64,000 bases of DNA, taken from positions 1-64,000 of the forward strand of contig CAMCMZ010000009.1 in assembly GCA_945876185.1 (NCBI GenBank), written 5' to 3'. Under the pieces are notes generated by a model. The model worked only from the letters and a program-made list of their open reading frames with translations, had not been told where the DNA came from and did not search any database. Made by a program: the position numbers and the translations under genes. The DNA is from Candidatus Kuenenia stuttgartensis (lineage in GTDB: Bacteria; Planctomycetota; UBA11346). Position 1 is the stretch's first letter. The number at the start of each line of letters is the position of its first letter. Shown piece by piece: positions 8,500-16,770 of the stretch.

Positions 8500-10068
8500 A
8501 TGGCAGATGACCGCACCACGCTGTTTCCGCCTTGCCCCGGCCTCAGCGGCCCTGGCTTGGCGACCTCGTGCGTGCGGCTCGACCTGCTGGTGCGCTTGGC
8601 GCGGTTCCTGTCGGATGAGTCCGACGCGGCGCGGGCGCTCGGTCAGGTGCTGCGCTGGCTGCATCGCGATCAGGGGTTTGCGCGCGGAGTCTTCACCCTG
8701 CTCAATGAGAACGAGGACGAGGCGGTCGCCGACATCACCGCCGAGGGCGTGCCGCACGCCGCCGGCGAGCGCATGCGTTACCGCCCGGGCGAGGGCATCA
8801 CCGGCAAGGTGATCGCCAGCAACGCGCCGATCTTCCTCGCCGGGATAAAGCCGGACGACGGCTTTCTTGACCGCTCCGGCCTGCGCCAGGGCATCGATCT
8901 CAGCCGCCTGGCCTTTTACTGCGTGCCGATTCCGTATCGGGGCCGGCCGGTGGGAACCTTGTCCGCCGACCGCCACCTGAGCGAGGTCAGCGATCCGCAC
9001 GGCGATCTGCGCCTGCTGAGCGAGATCGCGCATCTGGTCGGACCCTTCATCCAGCGGCGGAGGTTGGAAGACCGATTGGAGGCCTACGAGCGGGTGCAGA
9101 CGGCGGCGCACGACCGTTTCATCGGCCGTTCGCCGGCGGTCGAGGCGGTGAAGCGTCTGGCGGCCAAGGTTGCCGGGGTGGACACCTCGGTGCTGGTGAC
9201 CGGTGAGACCGGCACCGGCAAGGGCGTGGTCGCGACTCTCATCCACGAACTGTCGCCCCGGCGCGGGCGGCCGTGCATCGAGGTCAACTGCGGGGCGATT
9301 CCGGATACGCTGATCGAAAGCGAGTTATTTGGCCATGAGAAAGGCGCATTCACCGGCGCCACCGCGCGCCGGGCCGGGGTCTTCGAGCGCGCCGAGGGCG
9401 GCACGGTGTTTCTCGACGAGGTCGGCGAACTGCCCTCCGGCGCCCAGACCCGGCTGCTGCGGGTGCTGCAAACCCGGCGCTTCGAGCGCGTCGGAGGCTC
9501 CGACACCATCAACGCCGACGTGCGCATCGTCGCCGCGACCAACCGCGATCTGGAAAAGGACATCGGCGCGAATCGCTTCCGCGCCGACCTGTTCTACCGC
9601 CTGAACGTCTTCCCGATCCTGATGCCGCCGCTGCGCGAACGCGGCAAGGCCGACATCATGCTGCTCGCGGACGCGTTCGCCGACCGCTTCGGCAAGAGTA
9701 TGCGCAAGCCGATCGTGCGCATCGACACCCCGGCGATCGACATGCTCACCGCCTACCACTGGCCCGGCAACGTGCGCGAACTGGAAAACGTCATCGAACG
9801 CGCGGTGGTCATGGCCGAGGGCGACGTGATCCACGGTCATCACCTGCCGCCATCCTTGCAGATGAATCGCTACACCGCGCATCCGCCCGAGACCGACGAC
9901 AGCGGCTTCCTGACCCGGGTCGCCAACTTCGAGATCACCCTGATCACCGATGCGCTGAAGGACACCGGCGGCAACCAGACCCAGGCGGCGAAGCGCCTGG
10001 GCATGACCAAGCGCATGATCCAGTACAAGATCAAGCTTTATGGCATCGACGCCGATCTCCATCGTTGA
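8500..10068 (+). CDS. nifA: NifA, sigma-54-dependent transcriptional activator of nif genes
   Basis: 522 residues in the NifA arrangement: N-terminal GAF domain (about 25-185), central AAA+ sigma-54 interaction domain with Walker A GETGTGKG (235-242) and the sigma-54 contact loop GAFTGA (282-287), Walker B region VFLDEVGE, and a C-terminal Fis-type helix-turn-helix with NQTQAAKRLGMTKRMIQ. It is expected to bind upstream of sigma-54 promoters and drive open-complex formation at nif operons. The interdomain cysteine cluster of oxygen-sensitive rhizobial NifA is not seen, so sensing probably runs through the GAF domain or partners. It is the first gene of the island, and draT begins inside its 3' end. 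Family alternatives (other GAF-type enhancer-binding proteins) cannot be excluded by sequence alone, but the context makes NifA strongly preferred. Confidence 0.87.
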   Translation: MADDRTTLFPPCPGLSGPGLATSCVRLDLLVRLARFLSDESDAARALGQVLRWLHRDQGFARGVFTLLNENEDEAVADITAEGVPHAAGERMRYRPGEGITGKVIASNAPIFLAGIKPDDGFLDRSGLRQGIDLSRLAFYCVPIPYRGRPVGTLSADRHLSEVSDPHGDLRLLSEIAHLVGPFIQRRRLEDRLEAYERVQTAAHDRFIGRSPAVEAVKRLAAKVAGVDTSVLVTGETGTGKGVVATLIHELSPRRGRPCIEVNCGAIPDTLIESELFGHEKGAFTGATARRAGVFERAEGGTVFLDEVGELPSGAQTRLLRVLQTRRFERVGGSDTINADVRIVAATNRDLEKDIGANRFRADLFYRLNVFPILMPPLRERGKADIMLLADAFADRFGKSMRKPIVRIDTPAIDMLTAYHWPGNVRELENVIERAVVMAEGDVIHGHHLPPSLQMNRYTAHPPETDDSGFLTRVANFEITLITDALKDTGGNQTQAAKRLGMTKRMIQYKIKLYGIDADLHR

Positions 10069-10885
10069 CGCAGGCGCCCCCGCCGAGGCGGACGGTGGCT
10101 GGTACCTGGAGCACTCCGCGCTCTTCAACCGCTGCAATTTGAGTCCCTGGGCTATCGCGTCGCAGACCTTCCAGGAAAATCCCAAGCCATTGGAGATCGC
10201 CTGGGTACGGCAAGAGAACCAGGCGTTCTTCGATCTGCTGGGAACGCTCGCCAGTCCGGCCGAGCGCGCCGCGTGTTTCCACGACTACGTGCTGTCACGG
10301 TTCTGGCTGCATGAAGACCGCGCCCACTGGCCGTCGGAGGCCGAACGTTTGCGCGCCAGCTACGTCGCTGTGTTGCGCGGTTGGGGCCTCGACAGCAACG
10401 GGGCTTCGGGCGCGGTGCTGAAAGGTTGGGCCGAGCACCGCTTCGGCCTGCGCGCGATCTGGCACCGCACCGCTTTGTCGCGCGACGACGCAGCGAGCGA
10501 ACGGTACGCTGCTGAACGTATGCGCGGGGCGCTTGCCGGTATCGGCATGCAGCTCGATCTGCTGTACACCTTCTGCCAGGACGAACTGCGCCGCCGCCAT
10601 CCGGGTGAACGCTGGCTGCGGCTCTACCGCGGCACGCACGATGCCGAATCGTACACCGTGAAGCGCCTCGTCGGCCGCGACGAGTTGGTCGAGTTCAACA
10701 CCGTGAGTTCCTTCACCGACGACGCCGAACTCGCCTGGGCCTTCGGCTCGCGCGTCTGGTCGGTACGCGTTCCACTGGAAAAGATCGTCTATTTCACCGG
10801 ACTCATCCCGAACGGGTTGCTCACGGGCGAGCAGGAACGCATCGTCCTCGGCGGCGACTACGTGGTGCGGGCGCTGACCTGCTGA
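10040..10885 (+). CDS. draT: NAD+-dinitrogen-reductase ADP-D-ribosyltransferase (DraT)
   Basis: 281 residues matching the DRAT family, with the conserved stretch FNRCNLSPWAIAS near the N-terminus and PKPLEIAWVR after it. Signature positions of arginine-specific ADP-ribosyltransferases are visible: R197 in LYRG, SS at 223-224 in TVSSFTDD, and the ExE motif E264-Q265-E266 in TGEQERIV. The enzyme transfers ADP-ribose from NAD+ to one NifH arginine when fixed nitrogen or energy status changes, switching nitrogenase off. The start at 10040 overlaps nifA by 29 bases, which suggests translational coupling; a slightly later start is possible. The target arginine is present in the NifH encoded 1.2 kb downstream. 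Confidence 0.92.
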   Translation: MASTPISIVDAGAPAEADGGWYLEHSALFNRCNLSPWAIASQTFQENPKPLEIAWVRQENQAFFDLLGTLASPAERAACFHDYVLSRFWLHEDRAHWPSEAERLRASYVAVLRGWGLDSNGASGAVLKGWAEHRFGLRAIWHRTALSRDDAASERYAAERMRGALAGIGMQLDLLYTFCQDELRRRHPGERWLRLYRGTHDAESYTVKRLVGRDELVEFNTVSSFTDDAELAWAFGSRVWSVRVPLEKIVYFTGLIPNGLLTGEQERIVLGGDYVVRALTC

Positions 10886-10892
10886 GCTTCCT

Positions 10893-11855
10893 ATGAGCGC
10901 AGCGACCCCCATCCCGCCGCGCGATCGGCTGATCGGCGGCCTGGTCGGCCTGGTGGTCGGCGATGCGCTGGGCGTGCCGGTCGAGTTCAGTGCCCGGCAG
11001 GAGCGCGACCGCGATCCGGTGCGCGGCATGCGCGGTTTCGGCACGCACCATCAGCCGGTCGGGGCGTGGAGCGACGACGGCGCCTTGGCGATGGCGCACG
11101 CCGCCGCCTTCATCGCGCACGGCTGGGATCCGCAGCGGCATCTGGAATTCTTCCTCGCGTGGCGCGAGACCGGCGCATGGACGGCGCATGGCAATGTGTT
11201 CGACCTCGGCAACGCCACCCGCGCTGCGCTCGATCGCTTCAAGCATGGGCGACCGCTGGCCGAGATCGGTGGTCGGCGCGACCAGGACAACGGCAACGGG
11301 TCGCTGATGCGCATCCTGCCGGCGTCGTGCTGGTGGGCCGGAGCGCCGTTCACCGCGATGGCCGAGGCCATCAGCGCGGCGAGCGCGCTCACCCACGCCC
11401 ATGTGCGTTCGCGTCTGTGCTGCATCTGGCATGCGGTCATCGCGGATGGCTTGCTGTCGCGCCGGGGCATCGCGGAAATCCTCATCGATGCTGGAAAATT
11501 GCTGGAAGAACAGACTCCGGCCAAGGAGCGCCCGCACTTTGCCGCCCTGGCCGACGCGACGTGCCTGGATCTGCCACGGTCCCAGGTGCCCAGCGACGGC
11601 CATGTCGTCTCGACCCTGATCGCCGCCTGTTGGTGCCTGCACCGTCACGCCGACTACGCCGACGCCGTGTTGGAAGCGGTGAACCTGGGCGACGACACCG
11701 ACACCACCGCAGCCGTCACCGGCGGCCTCGCCGGATTGCGCTGCGGTCTCAGTGGTCTGCCGCGCGCCTGGATCACCTGCCTGCCGCGCCGGGTCGCGGT
11801 GCTCGCTCTGGCAGAGCGTTTCGCGGACGCGTGCCTGGCCCGCGAACGGCGCTGA
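10893..11855 (+). CDS. draG: ADP-ribosyl-[dinitrogen reductase] hydrolase (DraG)
   Basis: 320 residues of the ADP-ribosylglycohydrolase fold. Metal-binding motifs of the dinuclear Mn/Mg centre are seen as GAWSDDGALA (D61, D62) and NLGDDTDTTA (D267, D268, D270). It removes ADP-ribose from NifH and restores nitrogenase activity, acting opposite to DraT. The gene starts 7 bases after draT and is certainly cotranscribed with it. The pair sits immediately before nifH rather than elsewhere in the genome, so regulation and target are linked. General ADP-ribosylglycohydrolases share the fold, but adjacency to draT and nifH supports DraG. Confidence 0.92.
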   Translation: MSAATPIPPRDRLIGGLVGLVVGDALGVPVEFSARQERDRDPVRGMRGFGTHHQPVGAWSDDGALAMAHAAAFIAHGWDPQRHLEFFLAWRETGAWTAHGNVFDLGNATRAALDRFKHGRPLAEIGGRRDQDNGNGSLMRILPASCWWAGAPFTAMAEAISAASALTHAHVRSRLCCIWHAVIADGLLSRRGIAEILIDAGKLLEEQTPAKERPHFAALADATCLDLPRSQVPSDGHVVSTLIAACWCLHRHADYADAVLEAVNLGDDTDTTAAVTGGLAGLRCGLSGLPRAWITCLPRRVAVLALAERFADACLARERR

Positions 11856-12893
<1,038 letters not shown>

Positions 12894-12901
12894 TCGGTGA
12901 T

Positions 12902-13068
12902 GCCCCCGGCCCATGGCCGGGGGCCGCCGGGACCGCGCGCGGCCCGCGCGCCACAGGCAAATATGGATCCTTTCCCAATCAAGCGCGCCAGCGGCGCGCG
13001 GTCCCAGGCTTGGCTTCACCGCATTGGTCCCCGCCCCGCTACACCCCGCCAGGGGCTGCCGCCCCTGG
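12902..13068. repeat. structured nifH-nifD spacer with perfect hairpins
   Basis: The 206-base spacer holds a 10-bp stem with a CAT loop (12902-12924), a 7-bp stem with an AGC loop (12983-12999), an 8-bp stem with a TGCC loop (13049-13068), and a 12-base long-range inverted repeat (12929-12940 with 12994-13005). None has a T-run, so full termination is unlikely. Structures between nifH and nifD are known in other diazotrophs to help produce excess NifH message; that role here is inference. Confidence 0.7.
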
Positions 13069-13099
13069 ACCCCTCCCACGTCTTTTCCCAGGAAATCCC

Positions 13100-14725
13100 A
13101 TGACCGAATCCGCCACCATCACCCCCGACGCCGCCAGCCCGGATGCGGTGCCTAGTGCCGAAAAGGTCCGCGAGGAGCTGATCGCCGCCTATCCGTCAAA
13201 GGTGGGCAAAAAACGCGCGAAGCACATCCTGGTCAACGACCCCGCGAACCCGCCCGAGATCGAGGCCAACGTCCGCACCATCCCGGGCATCATCACCCAA
13301 CGCGGCTGCTGCTACGCCGGCTGCAAAGGTGTGGTCATGGGACCGATCAAGGACATGGTCCACATCGTCCACGGCCCGGTGGGCTGCAGCTACTACGCCT
13401 GGATGTCGCGGCGCAACCAGGCCGCCACCGGCGATGGGGTGCAGAACTACCTCAACTACGCCTTCACCACCGACATGCAGGACGAGGACATCGTCTTCGG
13501 CGGCGAGAAGAAGCTCGCCCAGGCGATCCGCGAGGCCTACGCCACCTTCAAGCCCAAGGCCATCGACGTCTTCAGCACCTGCCCGGTCGGCCTGATCGGC
13601 GACGACGTGCACGCGGTGGCACGGCAGATGAAAGAGGAACTCGGCATCAACGTCTTCGGCTTTTCCTGCGAAGGCTACAAAGGTGTCTCGCAGTCGGCCG
13701 GGCACCACATCGCCAACAACGGCTTGTTCAAGAACGTGGTCGGTGAGACCGACGTGGCGATCGACCATCCCTTCACCATCAACATCCTGGGCGAATACAA
13801 CATCGGCGGCGACGCCTTCGAGATCGAGCGCATTCTGGAAAAATGCGGGATCAAGCTCGTCGCGACCTTCAGCGGCAACGTGAAGTACGACGACCTCGCC
13901 ACCAGCCACAACGCCAAGCTGAACGTGGTGATGTGCCATCGCTCGATCAACTACATGGCCGAGATGATGGAGAAGAAGTTCGGCATCCCGTGGTTCAAGG
14001 TCAACTTCATCGGTGCGGATTCGACCGCCAAGAGCCTGCGCAAGATCGCTCAGTTCTACGGCGATGCGGCCCTGATCGCCAAGGTCGAGGCGGTGATCAC
14101 CGAGGAGATGGCCGCCATCGCCGCCGTGCGCACCGAGGTCTCTGGCAGATTGACCGGCAAGAAGGCGATGCTGTTCGTCGGCGGTTCGCGCGCGCACCAC
14201 TACCAGGACCTCTTCAACGACGTCGGTATGGTCAGCGTCACCGCCGGCTACGAGTTCGCCCACCGCGACGACTACGAGAGCCGACGGGTCATCCCCGCGA
14301 TCAAGGTCGACGCCGACAGTCGCAACATCGAAGAGATCCAGGTCGGTCCCGACCCGAAGCGTTACGCTCCGACCAAGACCGCTGAAGAGCGGGCCGCGAT
14401 GGAGAAGTCCGGCTTCGCCTTCAGCGACTACGACGGGATGATGTCCCAGATGCGCAAGGGCACCTTGGTGATCGACGACATCAGCCACTTTGAAATGGAG
14501 CGCCTGATCCAGATCTACAAGCCCGACATCTTCTGCAGCGGCATCAAGGACAAGTACGTGGTCGAGAAGATGGGCGTGCCCTGCAAGCAGCTGCACAGCT
14601 ACGACTACGGCGGCCCCTACGCCGGCTTCAAGGGCGCGGAGAACTTCTATCGCGAGATCGACCGCATGATCAGCAAGCGGATCTGGAAGATGATCGTGCC
14701 GCCGTGGAAGAAGACGGCGGCTTGA
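13100..14725 (+). CDS. nifD: nitrogenase molybdenum-iron protein alpha chain NifD (Group II type)
   Basis: 541 residues from the ATG at 13100, preceded by CAGGAAA. P-cluster ligands are C70 (in QRGCCYAGC), C96 (in HGPVGCSYY) and C151 (in STCPVGLIGDD). FeMo-cofactor ligands are C269 (in NVVMCHRS) and H489 (in KQLHSYDYGGP). Between about residues 386 and 440 it has the extra segment (VDADSRNIEEIQVGP, RYAPTKTAEE, YDGMMSQMRKGT) characteristic of Clostridium pasteurianum-like Group II NifD, and it ends in the clostridial-like MIVPPWKK. It forms the alpha2beta2 MoFe protein with NifK and reduces N2 to ammonia at FeMo-co. The Cys and His pattern supports the molybdenum form, not VnfD or AnfD, which agrees with modABC downstream. 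Confidence 0.98.
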   Translation: MTESATITPDAASPDAVPSAEKVREELIAAYPSKVGKKRAKHILVNDPANPPEIEANVRTIPGIITQRGCCYAGCKGVVMGPIKDMVHIVHGPVGCSYYAWMSRRNQAATGDGVQNYLNYAFTTDMQDEDIVFGGEKKLAQAIREAYATFKPKAIDVFSTCPVGLIGDDVHAVARQMKEELGINVFGFSCEGYKGVSQSAGHHIANNGLFKNVVGETDVAIDHPFTINILGEYNIGGDAFEIERILEKCGIKLVATFSGNVKYDDLATSHNAKLNVVMCHRSINYMAEMMEKKFGIPWFKVNFIGADSTAKSLRKIAQFYGDAALIAKVEAVITEEMAAIAAVRTEVSGRLTGKKAMLFVGGSRAHHYQDLFNDVGMVSVTAGYEFAHRDDYESRRVIPAIKVDADSRNIEEIQVGPDPKRYAPTKTAEERAAMEKSGFAFSDYDGMMSQMRKGTLVIDDISHFEMERLIQIYKPDIFCSGIKDKYVVEKMGVPCKQLHSYDYGGPYAGFKGAENFYREIDRMISKRIWKMIVPPWKKTAA

Positions 14726-14748
14726 ATGCTCGAATGCTCGAATGCTTG
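14724..14748 (+). repeat. octamer tandem repeat GAATGCTC x3 in the nifD-nifK spacer
   Basis: Three tandem copies of GAATGCTC (the last ending in TT) start inside the nifD stop codon. The block 14725-14748 is the exact reverse complement of 21126-21149 upstream of nifV, 24 bases without a mismatch. The remainder of the spacer (14749-14777) has only the GGGG of the nifK ribosome site. Confidence 0.85.
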
Positions 14749-14777
14749 CCTTATAAACACCATTCCAGGGGAATCCC

Positions 14778-16151
14778 ATGCTCGACCAGACAACCGCCAC
14801 CATCACCGAGCGCACCGCGCTCAAGATCAACCCTGCTAAGACCTGCCAGCCGGTCGGGGCGCTCTACGCCGCGCTGGGCGTGCATGGCTGCCTGCCGCAC
14901 AGCCACGGCAGTCAGGGTTGTTGCGCCTACCACCGCAGCCAGCTGACCCGCCACTTCAAAGAGCCGGTCATGGCGTCGACCAGCTCGTTCACCGAAGGTT
15001 CGTCGGTGTTCGGCGGCATGGCCAATCTGCAGCAGGCGATCTCGACCATCTTCGAGATGTACGATCCCGAGATCATCGCGGTGCACACCACCTGCCTGTC
15101 CGAGACCATCGGCGACGACATCCCGACGATCATCGGCAAAAGCCAGATCGAAGGTCGCATCCCCGAGGGCAAGGTGGTGGTCCACTGCAACACGCCCAGC
15201 TATGTCGGCTCGCATGTCACCGGTTTTTCCAACATGGTGAAGGGCTTCGTCAAATACCTTGCTGCCAGCACGGGCCGGCGCAGTGAGGCGGTGAACCTGA
15301 TCCCCGGCTGGGTCGAGCCTTCGGACATGGCGGAACTGCGGCGGTACACGGACAGCTTCAAGCTGCCGTCGATCATGCTGCCCGACACCAGCAGCGTCCT
15401 GGACGCCCCGGCCACCGGCGAGCACAGCTTCTATCCCAAGGGCGGCACCACGATCGCGCAGATCCGCGCCATGGGCGACGCCCGCCACACCCTCGCGCTC
15501 GGCCGTTGGGCTTCGCAGGATGCGGCCGATTTGCTGACCAAGCAGTGCGAGGTGCCGCATGAGGTGCTCGACCTGCCGATTGGTCTTGGTGCGACCGACC
15601 GCTTCGTCTCTGCGCTCGCCCGCCTGAGTGGGACCGCCGTGCCGCAGCCGATCGAGGATGAACGCGGCCGGCTGGTCGACGTGATCAGCGACATGCACCA
15701 GTACCTCGGTGGCAAGACGGTGGCGATCTGGGGCGATCCCGACCAGGTCATCGCGCTGACTGAATTCTGCCGCGACATGGACATGAAACCGCTGCACGTG
15801 CTCACCGGCAGTCACGGCAAGGAATTCGAAGCCAGGATCAAGGAAACGCTGGCTGGCAGCGTGCCCGATGCGAACGTGAAAGAGCACGGCGATCTCTTCC
15901 TGATGCACCAATGGATCAAGAACCGTCCGGTCGACCTGATGATCGGCACCACCTACGGCAAGTTCATCAGCCGCGCCGAGGACATCCCGCTGGTTCGTTT
16001 CGGCTGGCCCATCCTCGACCGTGTCGGCCACAGCTACTTCGCCAGCGTCGGCTACACCGGCGGTTTGCGCCTGGCGACCCAGATCATCAGCGCGATCCAG
16101 GAACGGCAGGACCGCGACGCGCCTGATCACGCTTTCGAGTTGGTGATGTGA
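14778..16151 (+). CDS. nifK: nitrogenase molybdenum-iron protein beta chain NifK (short, Group II type)
   Basis: 457 residues, close to the about 458 of Clostridium pasteurianum NifK and shorter than the roughly 520 of Group I enzymes, because the N-terminal extension is missing. This agrees with the insertion in NifD. P-cluster ligands are visible: C23 (in KTCQP), C48 (in GSQGCCAY) and C106 (in TTCLSE). The segment SYVGSH holds the usual serine region. It pairs with NifD to form the MoFe protein and bridges the P-cluster. The gene follows nifD by 52 bases and ends 8 bases before the convergent DUF5615 gene, which separates it from nifE. Confidence 0.97.
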   Translation: MLDQTTATITERTALKINPAKTCQPVGALYAALGVHGCLPHSHGSQGCCAYHRSQLTRHFKEPVMASTSSFTEGSSVFGGMANLQQAISTIFEMYDPEIIAVHTTCLSETIGDDIPTIIGKSQIEGRIPEGKVVVHCNTPSYVGSHVTGFSNMVKGFVKYLAASTGRRSEAVNLIPGWVEPSDMAELRRYTDSFKLPSIMLPDTSSVLDAPATGEHSFYPKGGTTIAQIRAMGDARHTLALGRWASQDAADLLTKQCEVPHEVLDLPIGLGATDRFVSALARLSGTAVPQPIEDERGRLVDVISDMHQYLGGKTVAIWGDPDQVIALTEFCRDMDMKPLHVLTGSHGKEFEARIKETLAGSVPDANVKEHGDLFLMHQWIKNRPVDLMIGTTYGKFISRAEDIPLVRFGWPILDRVGHSYFASVGYTGGLRLATQIISAIQERQDRDAPDHAFELVM

Positions 16152-16159
16152 TGTGCGGC

Positions 16160-16531
16160 TCAGCCCTCGCTGAAATCCAGCAGGCGGACCCGCTGACGGA
16201 GCGGATCGACCACCACGATCGCGCCCTGACGCAGCGCCTCGGCATGGGCGGCCAGGGCGCGAATGATGCCAGGCATCAGGTCGTCGATCAGGCTCCATTT
16301 CACCTGGATGAGGACGATGCTGGGCAGGTTCAGGCGGCCGGTGATGACCAGATCAGTGAAATCGTGGTCCAGGGTCATCACCACGGCTTCGTGGTTCACG
16401 GCCCAGGCGAGGATCTCGGTGTCAGGCGCGTCGGGGCGACCGATCGTACTCCAATGGATCGCCTCATGGCCGGCTTCGAGCAGCACCGGAACCACGTCCG
16501 GCGAGAGGTTCATATCGACGATCAGCTTCAT
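16160..16531 (-). CDS. DUF5615 PIN-like protein, putative toxin
   Basis: 123 residues, beginning MKLIVDMNLSPDVV. The acidic positions typical of PIN-like nucleases are seen in VDMNLSP, PDTEIL and MTLDHDFTD. In this family DUF5615 proteins are usually paired with a DUF433 gene and treated as a toxin-antitoxin-like module; nuclease activity has not been shown for this one. Its ATG overlaps the stop of the DUF433 gene by four bases (ATGA), so the two are translationally coupled. It lies antisense inside the nif operon, with its stop 8 bases from the nifK stop. Longer upstream reading in the same frame is an artefact. Confidence 0.85.
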   Translation of the reverse strand: MKLIVDMNLSPDVVPVLLEAGHEAIHWSTIGRPDAPDTEILAWAVNHEAVVMTLDHDFTDLVITGRLNLPSIVLIQVKWSLIDDLMPGIIRALAAHAEALRQGAIVVVDPLRQRVRLLDFSEG

Positions 16532-16758
16532 GCCGCCGGGATCGGGACTTCCCGTACATTGCACAAACGAGCGGCGTACCGCAGCGCCTGGCGGATGTCC
16601 TCGCGTTCCAGGTATGGATACGAGGTCAGAATCTTTTCCTCGCTGATGCCGCCGGCGATGTTGTTGACGATCATGCCCACGGTCACCCGCATCCCCCGGA
16701 TACAGGGGCGGCCGCCCATGACGGCGGGGTTCACGGTGATGCGATCCAGCGAATCCAT
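16528..16758 (-). CDS. DUF433 protein, putative antitoxin
   Basis: 76 residues with the DUF433 signature ITVNPAVMGGRPCIRG followed by TVGMIVNNIAGG, a small winged-helix-type domain that is normally the partner of DUF5615/PIN-like proteins. It is the first gene of the two-gene minus-strand module. Its start is only 12 bases from the nifE ATG on the opposite strand, so its promoter must lie within the first part of nifE. This position makes read-through from nif transcription antisense to the module. Function as an antitoxin is inferred from family association. Confidence 0.85.
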   Translation of the reverse strand: MDSLDRITVNPAVMGGRPCIRGMRVTVGMIVNNIAGGISEEKILTSYPYLEREDIRQALRYAARLCNVREVPIPAA

Positions 16759-16770
16759 GGGGAGAGGCTA

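Noticed and set aside
12902-12924. The 10-bp hairpin after nifH as an intrinsic terminator
   Set aside because: No T-run follows, and nifD, which must be co-expressed, lies directly downstream.
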